A DNA stretch of 64,000 nt from Puffinus mauretanicus (Eukaryota; Chordata; Aves; Procellariiformes; Procellariidae): contig JAJKFH010003821.1 in the NCBI GenBank assembly GCA_023333565.1, forward strand, positions 682,001-746,000, in the 5' to 3' direction. How positions within the stretch are numbered: the first letter of the stretch is position 1; each line of letters starts with the position of its first letter. Position numbers and translations under genes: made by a program. The notes under the pieces were generated by a model, which searched no databases, was not told the origin of the DNA, and worked only from the letters and a program-made list of their open reading frames with translations. Shown in pieces: positions 26,201 to 36,864 of this stretch.

Positions 26201-29200
26201 CTTCACGTTTTGGCTGTACTGCTCCATAAACTGCAAAGATTTCTGTCCCTGGGTGTTCTTCCTCCCCCCGTACTTACTTCCTCCGGTATGCTGGGTCATT
26301 CTTGCAGGAAGTGTAGAGTGGGGAAGAGATCAAATGGGTTCAGGGAAAATGCTTCACCCCAGGAAAGGTTTTCGTTAGCTAATTTCCTGCCCAGAATTCG
26401 TTCAGTTGCATCAGAGTTTCAGCAGTCTGTCAAAATTCAGACGTCTCTTGTGATGTAAATGGGTGATGGAAAATGCCTTACACTCTCAGCAGTATTAGAG
26501 GAATGGTGTGCTACTAACGCTACATGCTAACTAGTAGCTGAATTAAGGTGCGTGGATTTAATGCCTAGCATGTGGTCTGTTTTTTTGTGCAGCCCCTCAT
26601 GTTTTACTACCTAATTGCTTCTGGAAACAAACTGGTATGTTACAGCATTTATGTTAAGGGCATGCTCCTCATCCTTCTAACGCTCAGATTTTTCTCCATT
26701 TGCAGTTTGAAGGGAGGAAGTACTGCGAACATGATTTTCAAATGCTTTTTGCCCCTTGCTGCCATCAGTGTGGTAAGTTTTACATCGAGGTGAAACACTT
26801 CAGACCGATCACAAATGGGAATGTCACTGCGGGAAGATGTGCAACCCTTGCGTATGTTCTCTGGGAGGTGGCCCCATGCGGCTGAGTATCTGAACTTCCA
26901 GAATGAACTAGACTTCAGAGAATTTGGGAAGCTGCTTTTCCTAGGTCATCAAAGGTCATCAAACAATAGGATTAAAAAAAAAAAAAGTTTGCATTATTTG
27001 AGTGAGTAGTTTAGCTGTTGATCCAGTGATCCAATGAACAGACCATTCATGAACTCCTGGTTATATACACCATTCATGACTCCTAATTATATATATCTAT
27101 ACATCTGCATGTGCTCATATTTGGCCCTTCTCATGCAGCTGAAACCCTGCAGCAAGTCATTGTCATCTGCTTTGACTATTGTAACCCACCTGCTGTCTTA
27201 CTTCACAGAAGTGGGGACAGTCTTCATCCTCTAGTGTTATAATCAAACGATGGTCAGCTGGTCCCCCCCATTGTATTTTTGAAACAAATATCTTTAAGGC
27301 TTCACGGTCTAATGTCCACCCTACATAACACTGAGGGCTGCTTTTTATTTCCCGTTGTTGATGTAAATGCTTGCGTGTCTGCTGCGCTGTGATCATCTGC
27401 ATGGGTTTTTTTTTCCCCTGTGTGTGACACATCGTGCTCGGGCAGGGCTGCGAAGTCATTACTTGAGTATTGCTTAAACTGGTCTGGAAGGTCTTGTGTT
27501 TCTCTGGCACCTTGGCAAGGTGCTACGGCTTTCACTTACCTCAGTGAGGCCCTTCCCCATGCGGAGGGAGAGGTTGAACACCGAGGAAGAGGGAAGCGGA
27601 TCTTAGGGACTTTTGAATTTAAAGCTGCAGATGTGAACAAGCAGGGGAAGAGGAAGAAATGGCTCAGTGGCAATTTTTGAGGAGGTACGCTGCCTGTCTC
27701 CAGGATTTCTCCTGCCAGCTGGCATAGCTCCCATTGCTCCTGCCCTGGCTCCTTGTAGCGCCAGCTCCCTTAAAACTTCATCAAGGTCCTGCGCAGAGCT
27801 GGGCTTTGCCACTGCGTGGATTTAGTAAGCACAGCCAAAATCGGCAGGGCTGTTGTCAGCGGTGAGGCCTCGAGCATTCCTGACATTTCTAGAGTCCATC
27901 AGGTTTTGTTCTTGAAAAGCTATGACTTCATGGGAACGCCACAGAGCCGCGTGCTGGATGTTACCGTCTGCATCAGTTACCTGCCCCATCGCTCCCCTTT
28001 GGCAGCTGTTTGAGTTGTACGTTCTCCAAAGCCAGGACTCAGCCTCCCGCAGCACGGGGAAGCTGAGCTCCCAACGCGTTTTAGGCAGAGCCTTTGCACT
28101 GCTGAGGGGCCTTGGCTACAAGGTCCGCATAGAGAACGACTAAATCACTTGTGTGGTGGACATGGCTCCACTGCCTGTACAGTACAGTCACACCCTGCAT
28201 GCAAAACAGTAGTTCTCACGCTCTTTTTTTAATGCCTTGCAGGACAGGACTCCTCGTGGTAGGTCAGAAGTTGTGTGTGTTGGATTGACTGTTCTGCAGC
28301 TTTGCGTTTTGACTCCATGGGGGTTTTTTTGCAGGAGGTCCACAGACACCCAAGCTCAGTTGTGTTGTGCTTTCAGTATAGACCCCTTCAAGGCTTGGTC
28401 CTGGTGGAGTAGAAACCACTACTATGTACACGACACATTAAAATTGTCATCTTCTAAAAGAAAGAAGAAGAAAGATGATTAGGACACAGGAAAGCCTTAT
28501 TATATAAAGAACTCCATATATTTCTTAACAGCTTGAGAACAGATAAGTAAAAACAGGGAAGGGACTGAAAAAGGGTGATTGCAGAGAGAAGGTGGAGTGT
28601 GCATGTAGAAGGGCTTGTATGTAAGGAACAGAAGGTCCTCCATCAGCAAGGACATTTTCTTCTGACCCATCGCAAAAACCCCAAACAAACCCAAACTCCA
28701 GAGTTTAGAAACAGAACTGTGATACTGAAAGCAATGTATCCTACCAGATTTGGGGGAGGGGAGGAAGAGGATGATGACATTTAGCAATTCAGTTGGGGGT
28801 TGCTTTTAACTTTGTCTAGCGTGGTATTTTACATCCTGGTGTTGTGTTTCTTACAGGTGAGTTCATTATTGGTCGTGTTATTAAAGCTATGAACAATAGC
28901 TGGCATCCAGAGTGCTTCTGCTGTGATATCTGCCAACAAGTATTGGCTGATATTGGATTTGTCAAGAATGCCGGCAGGTAGATCTTCACCCTTCCTTCTG
29001 TTACTGATCATGAACAAAATGAACTGAGAAAGGGGACTGAGAGGTTTTGGTTCCTGAAGCTTTCCAGCTGAGGTGGAGTAACTGAAGCATCTTTTGTGGG
29101 GAAAAGGTCTAAGACTGCATCAAAAAACTAAGAATGGGTATCTTTTATACACTTAAAATATTAACAGTTTACCTACTTCAACACCAGATTTCTCAGCAAA

Positions 29201-32200
29201 CATGTTCTTTATCTGGTAACATTTTGGGGCCATTGTGATACCTAATAAGAGAGAAAACATTCAGATACAGAAGCATTGTCTTTATTTTTTAATACCAGTT
29301 TTTACTTTCTTTTTCCAACTTGGGTTTCCAATTTTGGTCTTATTTAGCACCTTATTTATTAATAATTGCTTTAAGTTCAGTGGAACACTTCACAGAGTAG
29401 GATATTTTTACCAGCTGTGATCACAAGAATGTTTTACAAGTGGATTCTATGGCCGTTGGCTTCATATGTATAATACGATATACATAGTTATTTACAGAAT
29501 TAGGACCTGTGTGGTCATGCAGCTTCCAACCTAAATTTTTAAGATTTTGAGAGTAAAACATTCAGCAGTGAGAATCTATCACAAACTTTGTTTTCTGTGT
29601 TTCAACACAGCTTAAACTCAAATGAGCTGAAGAAATTATATCCCTGTGGTGACAGAAAATAAAATGATAGCCTTCCCCCTTCTGAACTTGGTTTGCCTAA
29701 CAAGGAAATTGTTTTAAAGACTATTTTCTCTCCAAAAAAGGCTGATTGAAATGAGGTTCTAATATATTTTAGGGTTATATTTTGCATTGTAGTACCTGGT
29801 ACCAGTACTTACCTCTTTTTTTAATGCTGTTTCAGACATCTCTGCCGTCCTTGCCATAACAGGGAAAAAGCCAGAGGCCTGGGAAAGTACATTTGCCAGA
29901 AGTGTCATGCCATTATTGACGAACAGCCTCTCATATTCAAAAATGATCCTTATCACCCTGATCATTTCAACTGTGCAAACTGCGGGTAACTTGAGTTCTG
30001 CAAAGGAAAACCGGAAAATGCTGGGTTTATTTCCTTCATTGATTTCCATCTTTAAGTGAAAACCTGTCCTGTACAACTGGCAAGAGGAGTGGGCTTTGGG
30101 TGCCTTGTGGCCAGATGTGTGTTACTGCTTTTGGGGTGGTGGAGCTGGACCTTGAGTTCAAACAACAGCTGACCTGTCGGGCAGTAAAGAAAGGTTGGAC
30201 TCTGCAGGACAAGGTGGTAGCTTACAAAATACGAAGGATGGACACAGTGGAATGACAGCTTGTTATTCTGCTATGAGAGAAAGAAAAGTGGTCCTCTTTG
30301 GCTGCTTGAATTACTATCTTGCCTATGTTATTTCTTTTTAGTTTAGTGGCATGCAAACTTTGTTCTCTTCTTTTAAAGCCTATCTTTTTCTTAGAAGCTT
30401 TCTCCCACCTCATCTTACCAGCTTCTGCAACTGCGGTACACGAAGCTGCACATTTCTACATCCTGCACTGATGCAGAGATCAGGGGGCATTGTAAGATAC
30501 AGCACGGATTATTAGTTCTTTATTTTTGGTGCGAAAGAAGCTATCATTTCAGTGCCATAGCAAAGTCTGATTTGAATAACAACGTGTGGTGGTGTGTCAG
30601 TGGCAACCAGTTGAGAGCAATAGTGAGTACAGTCACATTTAAAGTTTAGCTGTTTTCAGTATTCTAACCATGCAAATTACTAAAAAGCGGAGTATATGAG
30701 ATTCTGCAATGGGCAATGAATAAACTTAGCTAGCTCGTGCGGGTCTGTAGTTTTCTTTCTTTTTTTTTCAACAGGGAAAATGTACCTAGTTGTAGAAGAC
30801 TACATTTTCCTTTCAGTTACAGTTATGCAAATCTAAAATAAACTGGTGGGAAGAGTGCCAGAATATAAACCAAACACGTCTACAGCTTGCACACACACAT
30901 TTGTGCTACATAACCAGAATGCAGAATGACAATAGCTCAGTAGCTGTTTTCAGAGAGACTTAGTGCATCTCGCTTAGCAGCCTGTTCTGGGTTCACTGTG
31001 ATCAGTCTTGAACTATGTCGAACTATGTCATATTTGATGCTGCTGCATTACTGTAGTACAAATACAATTTCTAAAACAAATGCTAAAAATTCTTTTTTTC
31101 TTTTCAGAAACTCTGAAGGACTGACATTGTTCAGTGCCTTTATTCATGCTCTCAATTCATTAACTTTTGAACAGGAAGGAACTTACTGCTGATGCTCGTG
31201 AGTTGAAGGGAGAGTTATACTGCTTACCCTGCCATGACAAAATGGGTGTCCCCATCTGTGGGGCATGTAGAAGACCAATTGAAGGCCGTGTGGTGAATGC
31301 TATGGGCAAACAATGGCACGTGGAGGTAAACATCAGATGATACATTGTCTTTTCCAAACATAAACATTAATATACTTATCTGGGATTTTGCTGATCAATT
31401 TCAATGAAAGGATTCACAAAGTATGCAGCGATGATTAGTCAATGCCTTCTCCTAATCCCATCTTCAACCTTCTTGTGGCTGGTCTTCCACTGTGAAGTAG
31501 AAGTTATCTCCTACCTTACAGAGAGCTTTGACCATGAAGCTAAAATCAGTAATCAAAGGAAGCACTGTGAGGTCCTTATAGAAGAAAATTTCAGAGTGCA
31601 AAACAGTACATGTGGAAAGGCAGTAAAATTCTGTGGCAACTATGATATTAATGAGCATGATAATATCCTTATGTCTTCCATAGTCACCTGCCATGTAAAT
31701 ATCGGTAAAGCACTTTATGTGAGTGTTCGTATTGCAAGGCCATGTACAAGATTTAGGAAGATAAACAGTCTATTCCTTTTGTTGTTTTGAAAATCTCCTC
31801 CAGCAAACGCTTTCTTCACAAGAGTGTAATGTTGGTGCAGATTATTTAAAATCTCCTCATTCTGTTTATTGATAACATATCAGAATCCCTTTGCTTGATT
31901 ATTTTTTTTAGTGGCCTAAATGTAGAAACAAAAAAGTTTTAACTCTCCTTTTCAAGATGGCACAGCTAGCTCAGTAGACTTCAGTCATGTTCAGTACTGG
32001 GCTTGGTTGGTTTGCTTTCCAGAAAAAATACCATTACTTACAAGTAATCCAAAAAAATGTACATAATTTTCTTTATAGCATTTTGTTTGTGCAAAATGTG
32101 AAAAGCCATTCCTGGGTCATCGTCATTACGAGAGAAAAGGCTTGGCCTATTGTGAAACCCACTACAATCAGGTAAGGTTGCGTATTTTTAAAAACGGTGT

Positions 32201-35200
32201 TAATTGGTAAACTCATTAATTGGTTTTATTAGATAGAGATGGAAACCCATAGGCATTCTTCTGTTTTCTTATAGGCACCTGTGGGTATAATGCCAGTTAG
32301 CAGATGTTCTGTTGCAGTTAATTTATACGGGTTTCTCTATACATCAGTGTGATATTGAGAAAGAAAACTGCAGGGATTTCACAAAGGCTAGCCAGGACAA
32401 TCAGTATCAAGTTGTTCATTAAGCTTAGCGGTACTTAAGTAGAGCTGTTAGGAGCTTTTACGTGTCTGTGAGATCAGAGCAGCTAATGACACCCCATCTT
32501 TCCCAAGAAGCTAATGAAGATTTGCCACTCAGTAGCTGCGGTTTAAGATGAGGCCCTAGTGAGCAGTGTGGTTTTCCCTACAGCTGCGCCTCTAAGATGA
32601 CTGTGCCTTAACATACACTGCATCACCCAGCTCATTCATCAGGTTACTGAAGACTGCAAAGACTAAATTTGTCAGAGGACACCACCTAGTGACCACCTGC
32701 TTTTATATAGGAGTTATATACCGAGGTACCACCTCTCTCCAGACTGCCTTGATTGTGTAGTCCGGCACCACGATGTATAGACCTTTTTATTTGGAAGTCA
32801 TCTGCGTTGCGTCATGTCCACGTCTTCGCTTGTCTAAATACAAGACTAGGGGTTACATTTGGGAGTTGTAGGGCATCTGCTAATTACAGATGGATTCTTA
32901 ATTTGTTGGTGATGAAGGGCAGATGATTGAAATGTTGCTGGCGTACTTGTAGACAGTAAATGCCGTGACATTAGTAGTAATAGTGTTGCAGCCATGATGG
33001 GGCAAATGCATATACCAGACGAGCTGTATGTAGAGTGGATGTTTTTTACTAGGTTAACCACTACAGTTAGAGAAAATACATGAAATTTTGGGAACTTGTT
33101 AATTGTTACATTGTGGACAAATGTTAAGCCTGGAAATAGAATGAATAATTTTTGGCCTAAATTTTCCTTTTTTTTCTTTTTCTTTTTTTAATAAAAATAA
33201 CATTTCTGTACAGTTTTTGCCAGAAACAGCAATATCTTGCTCTAGTCATGCATGTAAGTCCGAACTGGCTGATTAGTAATGATGTGTATGTAACACCGAC
33301 TGCTGTATTTCAAATGTTCAGGATTAGAGAAATGTTAAAACAAAACAAAATCGTATTTACAGAGGATCAAACAGATGTAAACAAATATTTTCATCTTTAA
33401 TATTGTAAAGACTTTTTGTGATGAAATCATGCAAAACGTACTTAGAAAACCAAACCAGACTTGCCAGCATTCTCTTTATTTTACTGAAATAAATAGGAAA
33501 GCTATTGTGCTCATCAGCTGAAATGTAGTTATTTTGTTAGTTTGAGAAGCTACCCTCGATAAAATCATTATATTAAAAATTCATTACTTCTCTTTCGTCT
33601 TCAGCTATTCGGTGATGTTTGTTTCCATTGCAACCGTGTGATTGAAGGAGATGGTAAGCACTTTTTTAACTGTTTCCTTCATGTTCCTTTCTGATGGAAG
33701 TTCTCTTTAAAAGTGGAACTAAGGGGAAAGCAGCTCCCTTGATTGTTCTTATTAAAACAAAAACAGCCATTCTCTTGGTCAGAAATTAGGCTAGAGCTTA
33801 TTAGTCAGAGACCAAATAGTGTTTCGTGATGGTGTGGAAGACCACCCAGTGACTGAAGAGAACTGTGGTCAACTGGAAACCCTTTAGTAACATGCAAAGG
33901 TCAGGGATGCTAGGAGATGCAGAGGTGGCTTCCTGCCCCACCGACTTCAAGAAAGAACACAGGCAAGGGCGAGGATGACCAGAGAGGCATCTCCTCAACA
34001 AATTTAGAGATCATGACCCAAATTTGAAGAAGTATTTAGATATTGAAAGATGTGTGTGGGCACTCTAAGGGATTTCTTTAAAGTGCCTAGTTTCCGTTAT
34101 TTCAGTTTGGTTCCTAGAGGTATCTACCTATCTATCGCAGGCACCTGTCTTTTGAAAATCTAGGCTGATGATAATGTCACAAAACCAGGAAAGATCGTAT
34201 TTGGAAAGATGTGTCCTATAAAGGCAAAACTGGAAGCAAGTGTTTTAAGTTTGGGGTTGTTTTTTTTTGGGGGGGGAAGTGTTTTGGAGGGGTTTTTTTG
34301 GACAACCAGCTATGATAAAATGCCAAAAAGCAAATTATTCTACCTGAAATAATGCAGCATATTATGTGCCTATTTACCCCTGCCTGAAGTAAACACTATA
34401 ATAGCAGTGTTAGCCTCACCTAAGCCAAAGCCATTAGCAAAGTGGGAGGAAGCCTCTAGCATGTAAAAAGAGACATAAAGTAGTTTACAGTCATGTAAAT
34501 ACAGGGTGGGACATACATTCCAGAGATGTGCTTTGCCCACATTTTCTGGACTGGACTATACCTGCAGAACGACAATCCAGAATGCCTTGGAGGAAAGTGT
34601 CCTCCTCTTCATTAAAATCGTACTAGAATGAGCAGAACTGGATCTTGAGGTGAATGAATAAATTCAGCCGTGTCTGATAACTACATTTCTGTATGTTTCT
34701 AATGTTACACCACATAATCTGACACACATATTGCATGTTTTGGTCCCTGAACTGAACTGAACTGAATGTGGTGTAATGCAGTAATTTCTTTATTTTCAAT
34801 GTACATCTTCAATTATTTTACATTTCTTCTTTCATTTCTGCACACAAATTTGACACTGCTGTCACAAATGATGAGTATCCGGTATTGTTCTCTCTCTGGT
34901 GAAACAAACATCTGTGGCAGCAGTTTTTCCGGAGGGTGTCTATGGCTATTACAGAGATTGCTTGAGAGCGAAGAGTTTCATCTGACTAGTATTATTTTGG
35001 CAAGAAGTGGAATAACTATGCTTCTGTGGATGTGCTTGCCCCATGGTGCGGGAAAAAAAATTCTGCGTGACAACACTCTGGTTCTGTTTGTTGTTGACAA
35101 AATGCTGTATTTTATGAGAAAACCATTGTCCTGCATCTTTTAACTTAGATTAAGAAGAGAGGCAAATTTTGGCAGGGAAAAGTGGAAAGGTGCATTGAAA

Positions 35201-36864
35201 GAGAGGAAGAACAGAAAACGGATTGAGATACAGAACAAAGAGAAAATAGTTACTTTCTCTCGAAAGCAAAGAATAAAAATATATCCGAGTTTGTCTTGAT
35301 CGAGTAATTTATCCCACGAGTCCATAAATTTTTTCACCTTGGTAGTGCTGATTTACTAGCAGTGTTCTGACTGCTGGCTTCACGTTATTTCCTTTGGCCG
35401 GGCAAGCGCTACTGTTGACGGTGCTGCAGTCTGAATAGGAGCTGAGAAATGAAACTGAATGAAAACAGAAACCACCTTCTCGCTGGATTGCTTTTCAGCT
35501 GAAAAAGTCTCCTGGTTAAGTTGGAAACACAGCCTGAGGTCAGCGTGCTATGAGGTTGAAGCAGGCAACAGGAGGCAGAAATAGGTTGAACTGTTCTTGC
35601 TGGTGAACACAGAGCTGCATGTACCCTCAGAGACAGCTTTATCCATGCTTCACAGTCCTGCTACACTACACTCACATGTGCCTTCCTAGTCTTGCCACAT
35701 TATTGTTGATACTTGATACAAGAATCAAATGACTGTTCTTCATGCCTCATGAACATGTGTAAGCTTAACATTTTTGTAATACCTTTTTTTTCTTTTCTGT
35801 AATGCTAATGATTTCTTTTTTTCCCATCACCCTAGTTGTGTCTGCTCTGAATAAGGCATGGTGTGTGAACTGTTTCGCTTGTTCAACTTGCAACACTAAG
35901 TTAACACTCAAGTAAGTTTATCAATAAGTGTGATGCCTTCAAAACATATCGGTGGTTATCTTCAAAATGTAGATGTTGCTGTAGTGTAACTGTTATGGTA
36001 TGAAAAACATATAAGCAGCATTGAGAAAATATGTGCATCTTTCTTTCTCTTGCTCCACTTACTAATTTACATCTCTTTCAGCTGTCTGTTCAGGTCTTCC
36101 TTCAGCTAGTCTTTTTAACTCTTCTCCTTTTCTGCTCTTTATTTTTTCTGTGTTTAACTCTAAAGGGATAAGTTTGTTGAAATTGATCTAAAACCTGTCT
36201 GCAAACACTGTTATGAGAAAATGCCAGATGAATTTAAGCGACGACTTGCCAAACGGGAACGCGAAGCAAAGGATAAAGAGAAGCAGAAAAAGAAAAAGCC
36301 AATCTGTTTGTAAACTTTTTTTCCTTCTCACCACCACCTCTGCTCCTTTCTTCTTTGGTCAGTGCTCAGGATGCTTTTATTTTAAGTTTTTGCATGAATT
36401 TATGGCAATCAAAACCAAAATATTTTTCACACAGCTGCAACTTGAAATACTAGCTTGTTACTCCCTTATCTTATGTTTAGTCTGTTTAGCTCTACAATTA
36501 GGTTTGAAAGGCTTTTTAAATGACACAGTTAATAAATATGGACATTTGGGTAAAAACTGCATAACTTACTCAACAGGGTACTGTAATTACTATCTACAAT
36601 GTATAACCTCGTGAAAGTAACTTCATACATATGTATAAATTGCAGTTGTAATTTTTTGCCTGTGCACATTTAATAGGATACTTCTAAAATTTTTTTTTTC
36701 ACTATCCCTGCTGCTAAAACTTTGTCTGGTTTTTGCTTTGTCGTTTTAGGAATAAATTCGTTGAGTTTGATATGAAGCCTGTCTGCAAAAAGTGTTACGA
36801 GAAGTTTCCTTTAGAGCTGAAGAAAAGACTGAAGAAACTAGCTGAAACTTTGGCAAGGAAGTAA
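1611..36864 (+). CDS. LIMS1: LIMS1 (PINCH1), five-LIM-domain focal adhesion adaptor; whole gene, exons listed separately
   Basis: Recognised from the translated exons, which match the PINCH1 family almost residue for residue. The common exons 2-9 plus 10b read 325 codons from ATG 19293 to TAA 36862-36864, the same length as human PINCH1. The protein is five LIM domains in series (approximately residues 10-62, 71-121, 135-184, 193-243 and 252-303), each with two zinc knuckles of Cys/His, and a short basic tail. In the family, LIM1 binds the ankyrin repeats of ILK, giving the ILK-PINCH-parvin complex at integrin adhesions, and LIM5 binds RSU1. All introns are GT-AG and all phases agree. Two alternative 5' exons extend the N-terminus, giving 362 or 387 residues, and an alternative last exon gives a 336-residue form from ATG 19293. 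A leader exon for the form starting at the exon 2 ATG was not located. LIMS2 is excluded by the tail and by the RANBP2 neighbour. Confidence 0.95.
4598..4623. repeat. Short AT-rich tandem repeat
   Basis: A 7-bp unit of the AATTAAT type is repeated about 3.5 times without error. Simple microsatellite inside LIMS1 intron 1. Confidence 0.8.
9638..9659. repeat. Poly(T) run, 22 bases
   Basis: Uninterrupted homopolymer in LIMS1 intron 1. No recognisable retrotransposed body is attached on either side, so it is listed as simple sequence. Confidence 0.85.
11125..11726 (-). mobile_element. CR1 LINE fragment (5'-truncated), antisense to LIMS1
   Basis: The left edge shows the CR1 3' end read in reverse: AGAATCATAAAATCAT, then TTGGAAGAGACC. 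On the minus strand an open frame covers the end of the CR1 ORF2 reverse transcriptase (motifs such as [19 protein letters not shown] and [12 protein letters not shown]) and reaches its natural stop after EALRDMV. The 5' side breaks off around 11726, the normal truncation for this non-LTR element. The sequence closely matches the copy in RANBP2 intron 15. No target duplication is seen, as expected for CR1. Confidence 0.93.
16440..16858 (+). promoter_or_regulatory. LIMS1: Candidate promoter region of LIMS1 exon 1b
   Basis: GC/CpG-richer sequence (about 16440-16720) lies directly before alternative exon 1b. TATAAG at 16814-16819 sits 45 nt before the ATG, and an ATATATA string follows it. An internal promoter is the simplest explanation for a second first-exon this deep in intron 1. 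The start site is not defined by sequence. Confidence 0.4.
16859..17040 (+). CDS. LIMS1: LIMS1 alternative first coding exon 1b
   Basis: Sixty codons plus two bases from ATG 16859, with donor GTAAGT at 17041. The translation opens [17 protein letters not shown] and closes [20 protein letters not shown]. This is the shape of the mammalian LIMS1 leader whose conserved end is [21 protein letters not shown]. The final TT joins C from exon 2 to give Phe-Asn-Met, so LIM1 follows in frame and the protein would be 387 residues. The second half is clearly better conserved with mammals than the first. Confidence 0.87.
17041..19288 (+). other. LIMS1: LIMS1 intron between exon 1b and exon 2
   Basis: No exon or complete repeat recognised. 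It contains a short alternating GT/GC stretch (about 18114-18140) and ends in a T run (19266-19281) that serves as the polypyrimidine tract for exon 2. Confidence 0.6.
19289..19448 (+). CDS. LIMS1: LIMS1 exon 2 (LIM1; canonical start codon)
   Basis: The acceptor TATGACAG is followed by CAAC and ATG (19293-19295). The ATG opens the 325-residue form, [13 protein letters not shown]. The exon carries most of LIM1, including the C-x2-C of CERC and H-x2-C of HEQC, and ends at YE before GTAAGC. In the alternative leader forms the CAAC is translated, giving Asn before this Met. LIM1 is the ILK-binding domain in this family. Confidence 0.96.
21538..22074 (-). mobile_element. Solo LTR of an avian endogenous retrovirus, copy 1
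   Basis: About 537 bp. In minus orientation it starts TGTCTTGGTTTTGGCTGGGA and ends in TACGACA, the TG...CA ends of an LTR. It is flanked by a perfect 4-bp duplication CCTT (21534-21537 and 22075-22078), supporting one insertion. No retroviral coding sequence is present on either side, so it reads as a solo LTR left by recombination. It is similar along its whole length to copy 2. Confidence 0.85.
23244..23820 (-). mobile_element. Solo LTR of an avian endogenous retrovirus, copy 2
   Basis: About 577 bp, same family and orientation as copy 1, starting TGTCCTGGTTTTGGCTGGGA on the minus strand and ending CCACAACA. A TATAAG near the middle of the minus strand (complement of CTTATA around 23560) would fit an LTR promoter; copy 1 has lost it. 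The bases outside the two ends do not match, so no target duplication survives. No internal viral genes are seen. Confidence 0.85.
26113..26168 (+). mobile_element. CR1 LINE 3' tip, sense orientation
   Basis: Only the last ~55 bp remain: GACTCGATGATCTTAAGGGT, then TTTTCCAAAC, and the terminal repeat GATTCTATGATTCTATG. This is an extremely 5'-truncated CR1, about 540 bp before LIMS1 exon 3. Confidence 0.88.
26706..26772 (+). CDS. LIMS1: LIMS1 exon 3 (end of LIM1, start of LIM2)
   Basis: The acceptor TTTGCAG is followed by 22 codons, [15 protein letters not shown] and APCCHQC, then one base before GTAAGT. It supplies the last LIM1 zinc ligands (C and D of YCEHD) and the first C-x2-C of LIM2 (CHQC). 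The sequence is identical to the mammalian protein over this stretch. Confidence 0.95.
26773..28856 (+). other. LIMS1: LIMS1 intron 3
   Basis: 2.1 kb, no exon or repeat recognised apart from short homopolymers. A GC-richer patch near 27420-28140 has open frames on both strands with no family resemblance. Confidence 0.6.
28857..28977 (+). CDS. LIMS1: LIMS1 exon 4 (LIM2)
   Basis: The leading GT completes Gly, then [19 protein letters not shown] and onward to FVKNAG, with the closing AG completed in exon 5. It carries the H-x2-C (HPEC) and C-x2-C (CDIC) ligands of LIM2. One unusual residue: the position before CDIC is Cys (codon TGC) where human PINCH1 has Arg, giving ECFCCDIC. Confidence 0.94.
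29836..29985 (+). CDS. LIMS1: LIMS1 exon 5 (end of LIM2, LIM3)
   Basis: 150 nt from acceptor TTTCAG, reading [20 protein letters not shown], the start of LIM3 (CQKC), and on to [11 protein letters not shown] before GTAACT. Essentially identical to mammalian PINCH1. The spacer KARGLG between LIM2 and LIM3 is retained. Confidence 0.95.
31175..31325 (+). CDS. LIMS1: LIMS1 exon 6 (end of LIM3, start of LIM4)
   Basis: 151 nt from acceptor AACAG. It reads [20 protein letters not shown], then the LIM4 start [18 protein letters not shown], and ends QWHVE before GTAAAC. Identical to the mammalian sequence as far as I recall it. Confidence 0.95.
32079..32171 (+). CDS. LIMS1: LIMS1 exon 7 (LIM4)
   Basis: Exactly 31 codons, [20 protein letters not shown] to ETHYNQ, from acceptor TTTATAG to donor GTAAGG. 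It carries the central C-x2-C and the closing ligands of LIM4. Confidence 0.95.
33605..33653 (+). CDS. LIMS1: LIMS1 exon 8 (start of LIM5)
   Basis: A small exon of 16 codons plus one base, [16 protein letters not shown], with the first C-x2-C (CFHC) of LIM5. Acceptor CTTCAG, donor GTAAGC. Confidence 0.95.
35836..35911 (+). CDS. LIMS1: LIMS1 exon 9 (LIM5; last exon common to all forms)
   Basis: Starts with TT completing Val, reads [20 protein letters not shown] to KLTL, and ends in AA before GTAAGT. The closing AA is completed to Lys by the first G of either terminal exon. It carries the central ligands of LIM5, the RSU1-binding domain. Confidence 0.95.
36166..36313 (+). CDS. LIMS1: LIMS1 alternative terminal exon 10a (basic KKKK tail)
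   Basis: The acceptor CTCTAAAG is followed by G, completing Lys, then [38 protein letters not shown] and a lysine run ending PICL, then TAA (36311-36313). The second zinc knuckle of LIM5 (VCKHC) is kept, so the domain remains complete, but the tail is longer and strongly basic. The protein is 336 residues when started at ATG 19293. It has the same phase as exon 10b, so the two are mutually exclusive ends. Open frame, good acceptor and LIM homology make it a genuine exon rather than a pseudo-exon. Confidence 0.88.
36531..36536 (+). terminator. LIMS1: Poly(A) signal for exon 10a
   Basis: AATAAA lies 218 nt after the exon 10a stop and 213 nt before the exon 10b coding start. This position would let exon 10a end a short transcript. 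The intervening AT-rich 36314-36530 would then be its 3' UTR. Confidence 0.5.
36750..36864 (+). CDS. LIMS1: LIMS1 canonical terminal exon 10b
   Basis: The acceptor GTTTTAG is followed by G, then [20 protein letters not shown] and [17 protein letters not shown], then TAA (36862-36864). This matches the human PINCH1 C-terminus except that human has Gly for Ala before RK. It completes LIM5 and the short basic helix-like tail. Confidence 0.96.

Larger units (their letters stand above)
19449..26705 (+). other. LIMS1: LIMS1 intron 2
   Basis: A 7.3-kb intron with two LTR copies (21538-22074 and 23244-23820), both antisense to the gene, and a sense CR1 3' tip (26113-26168). I recognise nothing in the rest, including the 1.17 kb between the LTRs. 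A 20-bp CR1-like string near 20472-20491 is too short to call. Confidence 0.65.
28978..35835 (+). other. LIMS1: LIMS1 introns 4-8 (five introns between exons 4 and 9)
   Basis: These introns (28978-29835, 29986-31174, 31326-32078, 32172-33604, 33654-35835) are AT-rich and contain no repeat body, RNA gene or additional exon that I recognise. Minor items are a T-then-G homopolymer block near 34259-34277 and four perfect copies of CTGAA at 34747-34766. Confidence 0.55.

Noticed and set aside
36166..36313. Exon 10a as a pseudo-exon left from duplication
   Set aside because: Acceptor, phase, zinc ligands, open frame and a downstream poly(A) signal are all intact.
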